A stretch of DNA of 9,536 bases. It comes from UBA11373 sp046714175. GTDB lineage: Bacteria; Actinomycetota; Acidimicrobiia; Spongiisociales; UBA11373. Below the pieces are notes generated by a model. That model worked only from the letters and a program-made list of their open reading frames with translations. It did not search any database and was not told the origin of the DNA. Positions 1 through 4,704 of this stretch are shown piece by piece. The stretch's first letter is position 1, and the number at the start of each line of letters is the position of its first letter. The stretch covers positions 1 to 9,536 of the forward strand of contig JBKKBI010000091.1 of NCBI GenBank assembly GCA_046714175.1. Reading direction: 5' to 3'. Position numbers and translations under genes: made by a program.

Positions 1-2
1 TC

Positions 3-965
3 GTGGCAGTGACGGCGTGCGGTGGCGCCGGGTCGGCGACGACAGTCACCACCGACTCCGCGGGCACCACCCTGGCAACCACCACGATCGTGGCGGGGGG
101 ACCGCGGTGGACCCGTCTGGCCAACCTGCCGGCGCCGCGTTCCGAACTTCCGGCGGCGGTGCTCGACGGGAAGATCTATGTGTCGGGCGGCTACATGCAG
201 ACTCTCACCGGGGTGGACACGGTTGCCGTGGTCGAGGTCTACGAGCCCGAGAGTGGCGTGTGGTCCCGGGTCACCGACATGCCCGCGGCCCGCAACCACG
301 CCATGTCGGCTGCGGCCGACGGATACCTGTTCGTGTTCGGGGGCAACGACTCGGCCAACGAGTCCACCGACACCGCCTTCCGCTACGACCCGGCCACCGA
401 CACGTGGGATCAGAGAGCCTCGATGCCTGCAGCCGCCTCCGCCGGTGGTGCGGTCACCCGCGACGGGTTCATCTACGTAGTCGGGGGGGCGCCCAACGGG
501 GTGCTGGTGTCGCGCTATGACCCGGTGGCCGACGAGTGGGTGGAGCTGGCGCCGCTGAGCCGGCCCCGCGACCATCTCGCGGTGGCCGTCTGGGATGGGT
601 TGATCATCGCCCTCGGTGGTAGGTGGGATGGGGAGGAGTTTGCCTCGACCGAGATCTACGACCCGGCCGCCAACACCTGGACCGTCGGGCCGACGATGCT
701 CGCCGCCCGCAGCGGCTTCGGCGCCGCGGTGCTGGAGGGCCGGCTGGTCACGATGGGCGGGGAGTTGGTGTCAGCGCTGGAGACACTGGACAGCGCTGAA
801 GCGCTGGACGCTCCCGAGGGAGTTTGGGAGTTCATCGCCCCGCTTCCGGTGGCGCTGCACGGACACGCCGTCGTCGAACTCGACGGCGTGCTCTATGTCC
901 TCGGTGGGTCGCGACGCGCGGGCGATGTGGCCAACCCCGGGGACGCCCTGGCGCTGGTTCCATAA
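3..965 (+). CDS. Kelch-repeat lipoprotein, 5' end cut by the window
   Basis: The reading frame is open to the left edge. The visible part begins with the end of a lipoprotein signal peptide, a lipobox-like V-T-A-C at residues 3-6, followed by a Thr/Ser/Gly-rich tether (about 8-33). Position 3 is a GTG, but starting there would leave no hydrophobic signal segment, so the true start lies upstream. Six Kelch-type blades follow: Gly-Gly pairs fall at about 62, 113, 161, 205, 252 and 301, 44-51 residues apart, and most are followed by a Y-(D/E)-P and a Trp such as YDPATDTW. This predicts a closed six-bladed beta-propeller anchored outside the cytoplasmic membrane. Such domains usually bind proteins or sugars; some are enzymes (galactose oxidase, mutarotase), but I see no catalytic signature. 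The gene ends in TAA and is followed by a weak hairpin. The fold is confident, the function unknown. Confidence 0.85.
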   Translation: MAVTACGGAGSATTVTTDSAGTTLATTTIVAGGPRWTRLANLPAPRSELPAAVLDGKIYVSGGYMQTLTGVDTVAVVEVYEPESGVWSRVTDMPAARNHAMSAAADGYLFVFGGNDSANESTDTAFRYDPATDTWDQRASMPAAASAGGAVTRDGFIYVVGGAPNGVLVSRYDPVADEWVELAPLSRPRDHLAVAVWDGLIIALGGRWDGEEFASTEIYDPAANTWTVGPTMLAARSGFGAAVLEGRLVTMGGELVSALETLDSAEALDAPEGVWEFIAPLPVALHGHAVVELDGVLYVLGGSRRAGDVANPGDALALVP

Positions 966-971
966 AAGAGA

Positions 972-995
972 GGAGCCCCGGCTCCGCTCGATTTC
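972..995 (+). terminator. Weak hairpin with a T-rich tail after the Kelch gene
   Basis: GGAGC (972-976), loop CCCG, GCTCC (981-985), then GCTCGATTTC. The stem is only 5 bp, or 6 bp if the loop is reduced to two bases. It starts 7 nt after the stop and has a modest T-rich tail, so it is a plausible but weak intrinsic terminator. Confidence 0.35.
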
Positions 996-1087
996 TTGAC
1001 GAGTGAGCCTCGAGTTAGGCGCCTTCGCCTTCCTCTCCCTCTCCTCGCATCAAATGGTCACCGGGAAGAGCCCGTGTGCGCACGCTC

Positions 1088-1093
1088 TAACCT
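1088..1093 (+). promoter_or_regulatory. Leaderless-type -10 hexamer (TAACCT) for the protease lipoprotein gene
   Basis: TAACCT matches the actinobacterial TANNNT -10 consensus. It ends 7 nt before the ATG at 1101, the distance expected if transcription begins at the start codon. There is no Shine-Dalgarno sequence and no clear -35 about 17 nt upstream. The same arrangement recurs before rsmI, metG and the bL37-like gene. Confidence 0.5.
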
Positions 1094-1100
1094 GCCCGCA

Positions 1101-2384
1101 ATGCCGAGTCGTATGGCCTTTGCCGCGTTGGTCATTCTCGTTGCCGCCACCGCATGCGGTGAGGAGGGTGCCGGGGTCTCCACCTCGACTGGTGGTGGCG
1201 CCGGCGGTCTCGCCGACGAGATCCAGGTGTTGATGGATGCCGCCGAAGAGGTGCGGGGCCTCGACTTCGTGGTCGAGCCCGTGGTGACGATCGTGAGCTC
1301 CGAGGAGCTGGCCGAGCGGATCAGGGTTCTGATCGACGAGGACCTGCTCCCCGAAGACCTCGCAGTCTTCCAGCGCCTCTACGAGATCCTGGGCCTCCTC
1401 GATGGAACCATCGACCTGCGTCAGGCCTATCTGGATCTTTACGCCGAGCAGGTCGGTGGTTACTACGACCACGACACCGGCGAGATGGTGGTGCTCGGCG
1501 GATCGAGCCTCAGCCCGCTGTCGAAGTCGATCGTCGTCCACGAACTGGTCCACGCCCTCACCGACCAGCACTACTCGTTCGGGAGCATCAGCGACGACCT
1601 CTGGGACGCCGAGGAGTTCGAGCAGGTGGCGGCGATCTCGGCGCTCGCCGAGGGCGACGCCACCTACTTCCAGCTCATCTACCTGCAGACCCTGACCACA
1701 GCCGAGCAGATCGAGGCAGTCACCGAGTCACTGGAGACCGACACCACGGTGACCGATGCCCTCCCCGAGTGGTTCTCCCAGGATCTCACTTTTCCCTATG
1801 ACTACGGGTTCGGCTTTGTGGAGCGCTTGATCACCGACAACGACATCGTGGCCGTGAACCAGGCCTACGAATTGCTCCCCCGCACCACTGAGCAAATCCT
1901 CCATCCGGAGAAGTACTACCTGCGCGAGGGTGCCCTACCGGTCGAGATTCCGGCTTTCGACCTTGCCGGCTACACGATCTTCGAGGAGGGTTCCTTTGGA
2001 GAGTGGAACACCCGGCTCTTTCTCCTCGACGGGATCGACCCCGGCGACGCCATCGTGGCGAGCGCGGGATGGGGCGGGGACCGCTATCGGATCTACTGGC
2101 AGGGCACCGATGGGTGCACCGACGACTGTGAGGGACCGATCGCCTTCGTGTACCGGTTCCAGGGAGATACCCCCCGTGACGCCCAGGAGTTGGCCGACGC
2201 CATCGCCCGTTCCGCCCACGCCATCATGAAGGTCGGGTCGGCCCGGAGCCCGGTGAGCGGGGTCACCACCTTTACCGGAGGCGAGGACTTCGCCTATGTG
2301 CGCATCTCCGGCGAAACCGTCCTCTTCGTCCTCGCCGATGACCCCGCCGCGGGCCAGGCGCTGGTTTCGGGCCTCCCCGGCTGA
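1101..2384 (+). CDS. Putative HExxH zinc metallopeptidase lipoprotein
   Basis: This is a 427-residue predicted extracytoplasmic lipoprotein. The frame is open further upstream, but I chose ATG 1101 because it gives a compact signal peptide (hydrophobic residues about 5-16) ending in the lipobox A-T-A-C with Cys19, and because TAACCT sits 7 nt before it. A Gly/Ser/Thr tether follows. The central motif HELVH (His147, Glu148, His151), in the context IVVHELVHALTDQHY, is the zincin zinc site and catalytic base. Glu184 in ALAEGDATYF, 33 residues later, is the likely third ligand, as in gluzincins. Near the C-terminus, GWGGDRYRIYW followed by C-T-D-D-C suggests a secreted-protein fold with a possible disulfide. 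GWGGDRY also occurs, as I remember it, in uncharacterised bacterial proteins of the same HExxH type. Substrate and role are unknown. The preceding Kelch lipoprotein lies in the same direction, but a shared function is unsupported. A zinc-binding but non-proteolytic protein remains possible. Confidence 0.8.
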   Translation: MPSRMAFAALVILVAATACGEEGAGVSTSTGGGAGGLADEIQVLMDAAEEVRGLDFVVEPVVTIVSSEELAERIRVLIDEDLLPEDLAVFQRLYEILGLLDGTIDLRQAYLDLYAEQVGGYYDHDTGEMVVLGGSSLSPLSKSIVVHELVHALTDQHYSFGSISDDLWDAEEFEQVAAISALAEGDATYFQLIYLQTLTTAEQIEAVTESLETDTTVTDALPEWFSQDLTFPYDYGFGFVERLITDNDIVAVNQAYELLPRTTEQILHPEKYYLREGALPVEIPAFDLAGYTIFEEGSFGEWNTRLFLLDGIDPGDAIVASAGWGGDRYRIYWQGTDGCTDDCEGPIAFVYRFQGDTPRDAQELADAIARSAHAIMKVGSARSPVSGVTTFTGGEDFAYVRISGETVLFVLADDPAAGQALVSGLPG

Positions 2385-2391
2385 GGCGGCA

Positions 2392-2414
2392 CACGCCGGG
2401 TGCCGGCGTGCTTT
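2392..2414 (+). terminator. Hairpin and short T-run after the metallopeptidase gene
   Basis: CACGCCGG (2392-2399), loop GTG, CCGGCGTG (2403-2410), followed by CTTT. This perfect 8-bp GC-rich stem begins 7 nt after the TGA stop. The T-run is short, but shape and position fit an intrinsic terminator separating this gene from the small membrane protein gene. Confidence 0.6.
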
Positions 2415-2434
2415 ACTGCGCCCCACGCCTACTC

Positions 2435-2440
2435 GGAGGA
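2435..2440 (+). promoter_or_regulatory. Shine-Dalgarno of the small membrane protein gene
   Basis: GGAGGA lies 10 nt before ATG 2451 and decides this start over the upstream ATG at 2400. It is notable because several other genes here show no such site. Confidence 0.6.
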
Positions 2441-2450
2441 GACCGGGAGT

Positions 2451-2861
2451 ATGGATTTCAATAAGCTTTCACTTGGCGCCAAGTTGGCGCTCCTAGGGGG
2501 AGTGATCCTCATTGCGTGTTTGCTGTTCCTGCCTTGGTACGGAGTGTTCGGGATCAGCATCAATGCGTTCGACTCTGGGCTCATGGCCTGGGGTGGCTGC
2601 ATTCTTGCGATCGCAGGTGCCGTCGTGCTGCTGATGAGCGCGATGGGCAAGAAGGAAGTCGCCGCGGGGCAGTTCAAGCCGCAGCAGTTCGCCTTCCTCC
2701 TCGGAGCCGCCGGTCTCGTTCTGATCGTGCTGCGCTGGGTGACCGAGAACTCATTCGTCAAGTTCGGGCTCTATCTCGCCATCGTGGCTGCGGCTCTCGT
2801 GGCCTACGGTGCCTTTACCGAAATGAAGGCCAAGGGCCAGGCAATGCCTGGGATGAAGTAA
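2451..2861 (+). CDS. Small four-helix integral membrane protein, function unknown
   Basis: This 136-residue protein belongs to no family I recognise with certainty. Four hydrophobic stretches are visible at about 12-30, 44-65, 78-96 and 103-124. They are joined by short loops, including a basic/polar one (GKKEVAAGQFKPQQ, about 66-79), and the polar tail ends KAKGQAMPGMK. An FLPWYGVFGI motif at the end of the first helix resembles many small actinobacterial membrane proteins. By the positive-inside rule the Lys-containing 66-79 loop and both termini should be cytoplasmic. The start is ATG 2451, preceded by GGAGGA at 2435-2440, the clearest Shine-Dalgarno in the window. The frame is open a little upstream, but those residues lack membrane-protein character. 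Its codons look somewhat less GC-biased near the 5' end than those of its neighbours. It lies between two hairpins, so it is probably transcribed alone. Confidence 0.75.
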   Translation: MDFNKLSLGAKLALLGGVILIACLLFLPWYGVFGISINAFDSGLMAWGGCILAIAGAVVLLMSAMGKKEVAAGQFKPQQFAFLLGAAGLVLIVLRWVTENSFVKFGLYLAIVAAALVAYGAFTEMKAKGQAMPGMK

Positions 2862-2885
2862 GTAGCAAGAGTCGTTGGTGTGTTC

Positions 2886-2911
2886 CCGAGGGGCCCGCAG
2901 GGGCCCCTCGG
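2886..2911 (+). terminator. Perfect 11-bp GC-rich hairpin after the membrane protein gene
   Basis: CCGAGGGGCCC (2886-2896), loop GCAG, GGGCCCCTCGG (2901-2911) form an uninterrupted 11-bp stem starting 24 nt after the TAA stop. No U-tract follows on either strand, a form of terminator often reported in GC-rich actinobacteria. It could act in either direction. Confidence 0.65.
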
Positions 2912-2918
2912 CTGATGC

Positions 2919-2950
2919 GAGGGGCGAGGAGTTGAGGGGCGAGGGGCGAC
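2919..2950. repeat. Short G-rich direct repeat (GAGGGGCGAGG)
   Basis: GAGGGGCGAGG occurs at 2919-2929 and 2934-2944. The heptamer GAGGGGC is found four times (2888, 2919, 2934, 2941), the first inside the hairpin arm. I see no gene here. It is probably simple GC-rich intergenic sequence that grew by slippage. Confidence 0.5.
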
Positions 2951-3004
2951 CTGACACCTTCACGGGGCGCGTGGGTTTCTATACGGTGATCGCGTGGAGA
3001 AATT

Positions 3005-3023
3005 CCAGGCCGAGGAGGCCAGG
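3005..3023 (-). terminator. Hairpin just past the bL37-like gene
   Basis: Read on the minus strand, CCTGGCC, loop TCCTC, GGCCTGG form a stem with one internal mismatch (6 of 7 pairs). It begins 2 nt after the stop codon and is followed by AATTTCT. This is a short intrinsic terminator candidate for the tiny minus-strand gene. Confidence 0.45.
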
Positions 3024-3025
3024 AG

Positions 3026-3115
3026 TTAGTTGCGTCCGCGGCCCGCGTTGGGGCGACGACCGTGGTTCGCCTTCTTGCGACGGGCATCGATTTTGCGGCG
3101 CCTTGCCTTTGCCAT
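3026..3115 (-). CDS. Tiny basic protein resembling ribosomal protein bL37
   Basis: This 29-residue ORF starts with ATG (3115-3113) and ends with TAA. It begins MAKARRRKID and carries the segment KKANHGRRPNAG before a short Gly/Arg tail; about 12 of 29 residues are Arg or Lys, and there are no acidic residues beyond one Asp. From memory, bL37, the roughly 24-residue 50S subunit protein seen in mycobacterial ribosome structures, has the same layout: a MAK start, a basic middle and an ANHG-K/R-RPN end. On that basis I infer a small ribosomal protein that binds 23S rRNA. Supporting context: TACGCT, preceded by TG (an extended -10), ends 8 nt before the ATG; a hairpin follows the stop; and adjacent genes (rsmI, metG, rsmA) serve translation. 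Many pipelines would miss it because of its length. The alternative is a chance basic ORF in GC-rich DNA, but the conserved-looking ANHG-RPN segment argues against that. Confidence 0.65.
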   Translation of the reverse strand: MAKARRRKIDARRKKANHGRRPNAGRGRN

Positions 3116-3123
3116 GATCGGGG

Positions 3124-3129
3124 AGCGTA
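3124..3129 (-). promoter_or_regulatory. Extended -10 (TGGTACGCT) for the bL37-like gene
   Basis: On the minus strand TACGCT fits TANNNT and is preceded by TGG, an extended -10. It ends 8 nt before the ATG at 3115, so the transcript is probably leaderless or nearly so. It sits in the short divergent region shared with the DUF192-like gene. Confidence 0.45.
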
Positions 3130-3158
3130 CCAGGGCCGGGGTGGGTAGCGGCCGGGTG

Positions 3159-3497
3159 GTGACGCTGAGGGGGGATGACGGGTGGGATTCGGGCGCGATG
3201 CTGATCGCCGATACCCATCTCCGGCGCAGACGGGGGATCGCTCCGGCACCGGGGCCGTTCGGAGTCATCTTCCACGCCCGTTCCGTGCACGGCCTCGGCC
3301 TGAACGCGGCGGTGCGGTGGATCGGTCTGGACCACAGCGGGGTCGTGAAGAGATGCGGTTTGCTCCGACCCCGACGGGTGGTGCTGGCGCCGCGCTCGGT
3401 GCGGTGGGTGCTCGAGATCCCCGAGTGGCTGCCACCACCCCGCCTCGGGGTCCGGCTACGGGTGATCCCTATCCTCGCGGTGTGGCCGGTCGACTGA
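3159..3497 (+). CDS. DUF192-like small protein
   Basis: This is a short protein of about 112 residues from the GTG at 3159. What identifies it is the pattern typical of the DUF192 fold: IADTHLRRRRGI near the start (compare the family's ADT...R..GL), ARSVHGLGL in the middle, a hydrophobic strand with an LD (WIGLDHSGVV), then LRPRRVVLAPRSV and VLEIPEWL. The usual Pro-Leu-Asp after the SVH-GL-G segment is replaced by Ala-Val-Arg, so this is a divergent member. No enzymatic activity is established for the family. The start is uncertain: GTG 3156/3159 gives a full first strand, ATG 3198 would cut it short, GTG 3141 lies 7 nt after TACCAG, and ATG 3114 overlaps the opposite gene's start codon. The 3' end overlaps rsmI by 16 nt, so the two are probably coupled, although rsmI also appears to have its own promoter. 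A non-coding origin is less likely given the family-like pattern. Confidence 0.6.
   Translation: MTLRGDDGWDSGAMLIADTHLRRRRGIAPAPGPFGVIFHARSVHGLGLNAAVRWIGLDHSGVVKRCGLLRPRRVVLAPRSVRWVLEIPEWLPPPRLGVRLRVIPILAVWPVD
3470..3475 (+). promoter_or_regulatory. Leaderless-type -10 hexamer (TATCCT) for rsmI
   Basis: TATCCT lies within the DUF192-like coding sequence and ends 6 nt before the GTG at 3482. There is no Shine-Dalgarno between the hexamer and the start, consistent with leaderless rsmI mRNA starting inside the upstream gene. Confidence 0.5.
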
Positions 3498-4309
3498 TCC
3501 TCTGCGCCGGACCGATCGGCAACCTGGGCGATGCCGCTCCGCGTCTCGGCGACGCCCTCCGCCAGGCCTCGCTGGTTTACGCCGAAGACACCCGGCGGGC
3601 CCGAGTCCTGCTCGATCATCTCGGGGTGGACGCCCCACTGCGCTCCTACTTCGTGGGCAACGAGGCAGAGCGGGCGATCGAACTCGGGGCGCGTCTCGAG
3701 GCTGGTGAAACCATCGCCCTGCTCACCGATGCCGGCACTCCGGGGATCGCCGATCCGGGGGTGAGCGCGGTTCGGGCCGCGGTCGCCGCCGGCGCCGAGG
3801 TGACCGCAGTGCCCGGCCCGAGCGCAGTCACCATGGCACTGGCGGTGTCAGGGGAGCCCGGGGACCGTTTCGTGTTCGAGGGCTTTCTGCCCCGCAAGGG
3901 TCGAGAACGGGCGGCTCGCATCGCCGCCATCGCCGCCGAGACCCGGACGGTGGTGTGGTTTGCCTCCCCGGAGCGTCTGGTCGATGACCTCGCCGATCTG
4001 GCGGCGGCGCATTCGGGGGTTCGCGCCTGCGTGGTGGGGCGGGAACTCACCAAGCTCCACGAGGAGGTGTGGCGCGGCTCGCTCGCCGCGGCTGCGGAGC
4101 AGTGGAGAGCGCGCGATCGGGTGCGCGGCGAGGTGACGGTGGTGCTGGGCGCGATGGTGGAGGTGCCTCCCGATCTGGAGGCTGCGGTCCGGGCCGCGCA
4201 GCGGCTGGTGGCGGACGGCGTGGCGCCGTCGGAGGCGGTACGCCGGGTGGCCGAGCAGACGGGCGTGGCCAGGCGTGCACTGTATGAGCGCGTCGTCACG
4301 CCAGGATGA
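3482..4309 (+). CDS. rsmI: 16S rRNA (cytidine1402-2'-O)-methyltransferase RsmI
   Basis: RsmI uses S-adenosylmethionine to methylate the 2'-O of C1402 in the decoding centre of 16S rRNA; RsmH adds the N4 methyl at the same base. The frame is open upstream, but family homology begins at AGRLILCAGPIGNLGD. That supports GTG 3482, giving 275 residues, normal for RsmI. Tetrapyrrole-methylase-fold motifs in order are GPIGNLGD (about 10-17; usually TPIGNLGD), YAEDTRRARVLLDHLGV, LLTDAGTPGIADPG (SAM loop) and AVPGPSAVTMA. FEGFLPRKGRER and a VGRELTKLHEEVWRG block follow. The C-terminal 45 or so residues (APSEAVRRVAEQTGVARRAL) resemble the helix-turn-helix-like domain found at the end of RsmI. It overlaps the DUF192-like gene upstream and converges on the AbrB-type gene, with only 21 bp between the stops and no obvious hairpin there. 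Confidence 0.95.
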   Translation: MAGRLILCAGPIGNLGDAAPRLGDALRQASLVYAEDTRRARVLLDHLGVDAPLRSYFVGNEAERAIELGARLEAGETIALLTDAGTPGIADPGVSAVRAAVAAGAEVTAVPGPSAVTMALAVSGEPGDRFVFEGFLPRKGRERAARIAAIAAETRTVVWFASPERLVDDLADLAAAHSGVRACVVGRELTKLHEEVWRGSLAAAAEQWRARDRVRGEVTVVLGAMVEVPPDLEAAVRAAQRLVADGVAPSEAVRRVAEQTGVARRALYERVVTPG

Positions 4310-4330
4310 CTCCCGACGAATCCTCGATGC

Positions 4331-4618
4331 TCAGCGGCGCCGAATGATGCGCGAAACGACGTAGTCGCCCGGCACCAGTTCCAGCGGATTTCCGGGCAGG
4401 TTCAGCTTCGTGCCCTCGGCAAGAGTGAACTCCCGAATGATCGTGGGAAACCGAGGCCGAATGGCGATGTGATCGCCTTCGAGGAGGATCTCCAGCTCGT
4501 CACCCTCGGATACTCCGAGGCTGCGTCGCATTTCGGCGGGAATGACGACCCTCCCCAGATCGTCGATCTTCCGCACGATGCCCGTGCTCAATGTGTACCT
4601 CTGATCGGTCGCGGCCAC
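4331..4618 (-). CDS. AbrB/SpoVT-type DNA-binding regulator
   Basis: The product is 95 residues from GTG 4618. The SpoVT/AbrB swapped-hairpin domain is complete: STGIVRKIDDLGRVVIPAEM, then RRSLGVSEGDELEIL and a closing IAIRPRF strand. The domain is DNA-binding and forms dimers; in Bacillus, AbrB represses transition-state genes and SpoVT acts in spore formation. The remaining C-terminal 40 residues (FTLAEGTKLNLPGNPLELVPGDYVVSRIIRRR) are not a domain I recognise. An internal TTG at 4591 is preceded by AGAGG six nt upstream and would start the protein at STGIVRK, where family members usually begin; I give the longer span but find the TTG start credible. The gene is divergent from metG, with 86 bp between the starts, so it could regulate itself and metG. 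A minus-strand TACCAT (4659-4654) is a possible -10. The targets are not visible from the sequence. A solitary antitoxin is unlikely, as no toxin gene is adjacent. Confidence 0.85.
   Translation of the reverse strand: MAATDQRYTLSTGIVRKIDDLGRVVIPAEMRRSLGVSEGDELEILLEGDHIAIRPRFPTIIREFTLAEGTKLNLPGNPLELVPGDYVVSRIIRRR
4598..4602 (-). promoter_or_regulatory. Shine-Dalgarno favouring an internal TTG start in the AbrB-type gene
   Basis: On the minus strand AGAGG lies 6 nt before a TTG (4591-4589) that begins at the usual family N-terminus. It competes with GTG 4618, which has no good ribosome site. Confidence 0.4.
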
Positions 4619-4689
4619 CCGCTGTCCAGAGTCGGCGGCCTTGAAGCACGGGAATGGTAGACCGCCCGGGGGTGGCGAGGCAGCACAGC

Positions 4690-4695
4690 TAGCCT
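4690..4695 (+). promoter_or_regulatory. Leaderless-type -10 hexamer (TAGCCT) for metG operon
   Basis: TAGCCT (TANNNT) ends 9 nt before the metG GTG at 4705. There is no Shine-Dalgarno and no -35 match at the usual distance. Transcription probably begins at or within 2-3 nt of the start codon and drives the metG-tatD-rsmA-ispE operon. Confidence 0.5.
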
Positions 4696-4704
4696 CGGTG
4701 GGCC

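Noticed and set aside
996..1020. TTGACG as a -35 element after the Kelch gene
   Set aside because: The nearest -10-like sequence (TTAGGC) is only 13 nt away, and the protease gene has a better TANNNT next to its start.
996..1100. N-terminal extension of the metallopeptidase gene back to position 996
   Set aside because: The added residues are Arg-rich and would bury the signal peptide; ATG 1101 gives a standard lipoprotein leader and follows TAACCT.
2875..3117. Plus-strand 80-codon ORF across the bL37-like gene
   Set aside because: No recognisable pattern, Arg/Gly/Pro-rich as expected of a shadow frame, and it is antisense to the better supported tiny gene.
3182..3481. Upstream extension of rsmI in the same frame
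   Set aside because: The translation is Arg/Gly/Pro-rich without RsmI homology; the alternative frame there shows the DUF192-like pattern, and family homology starts at 3482.
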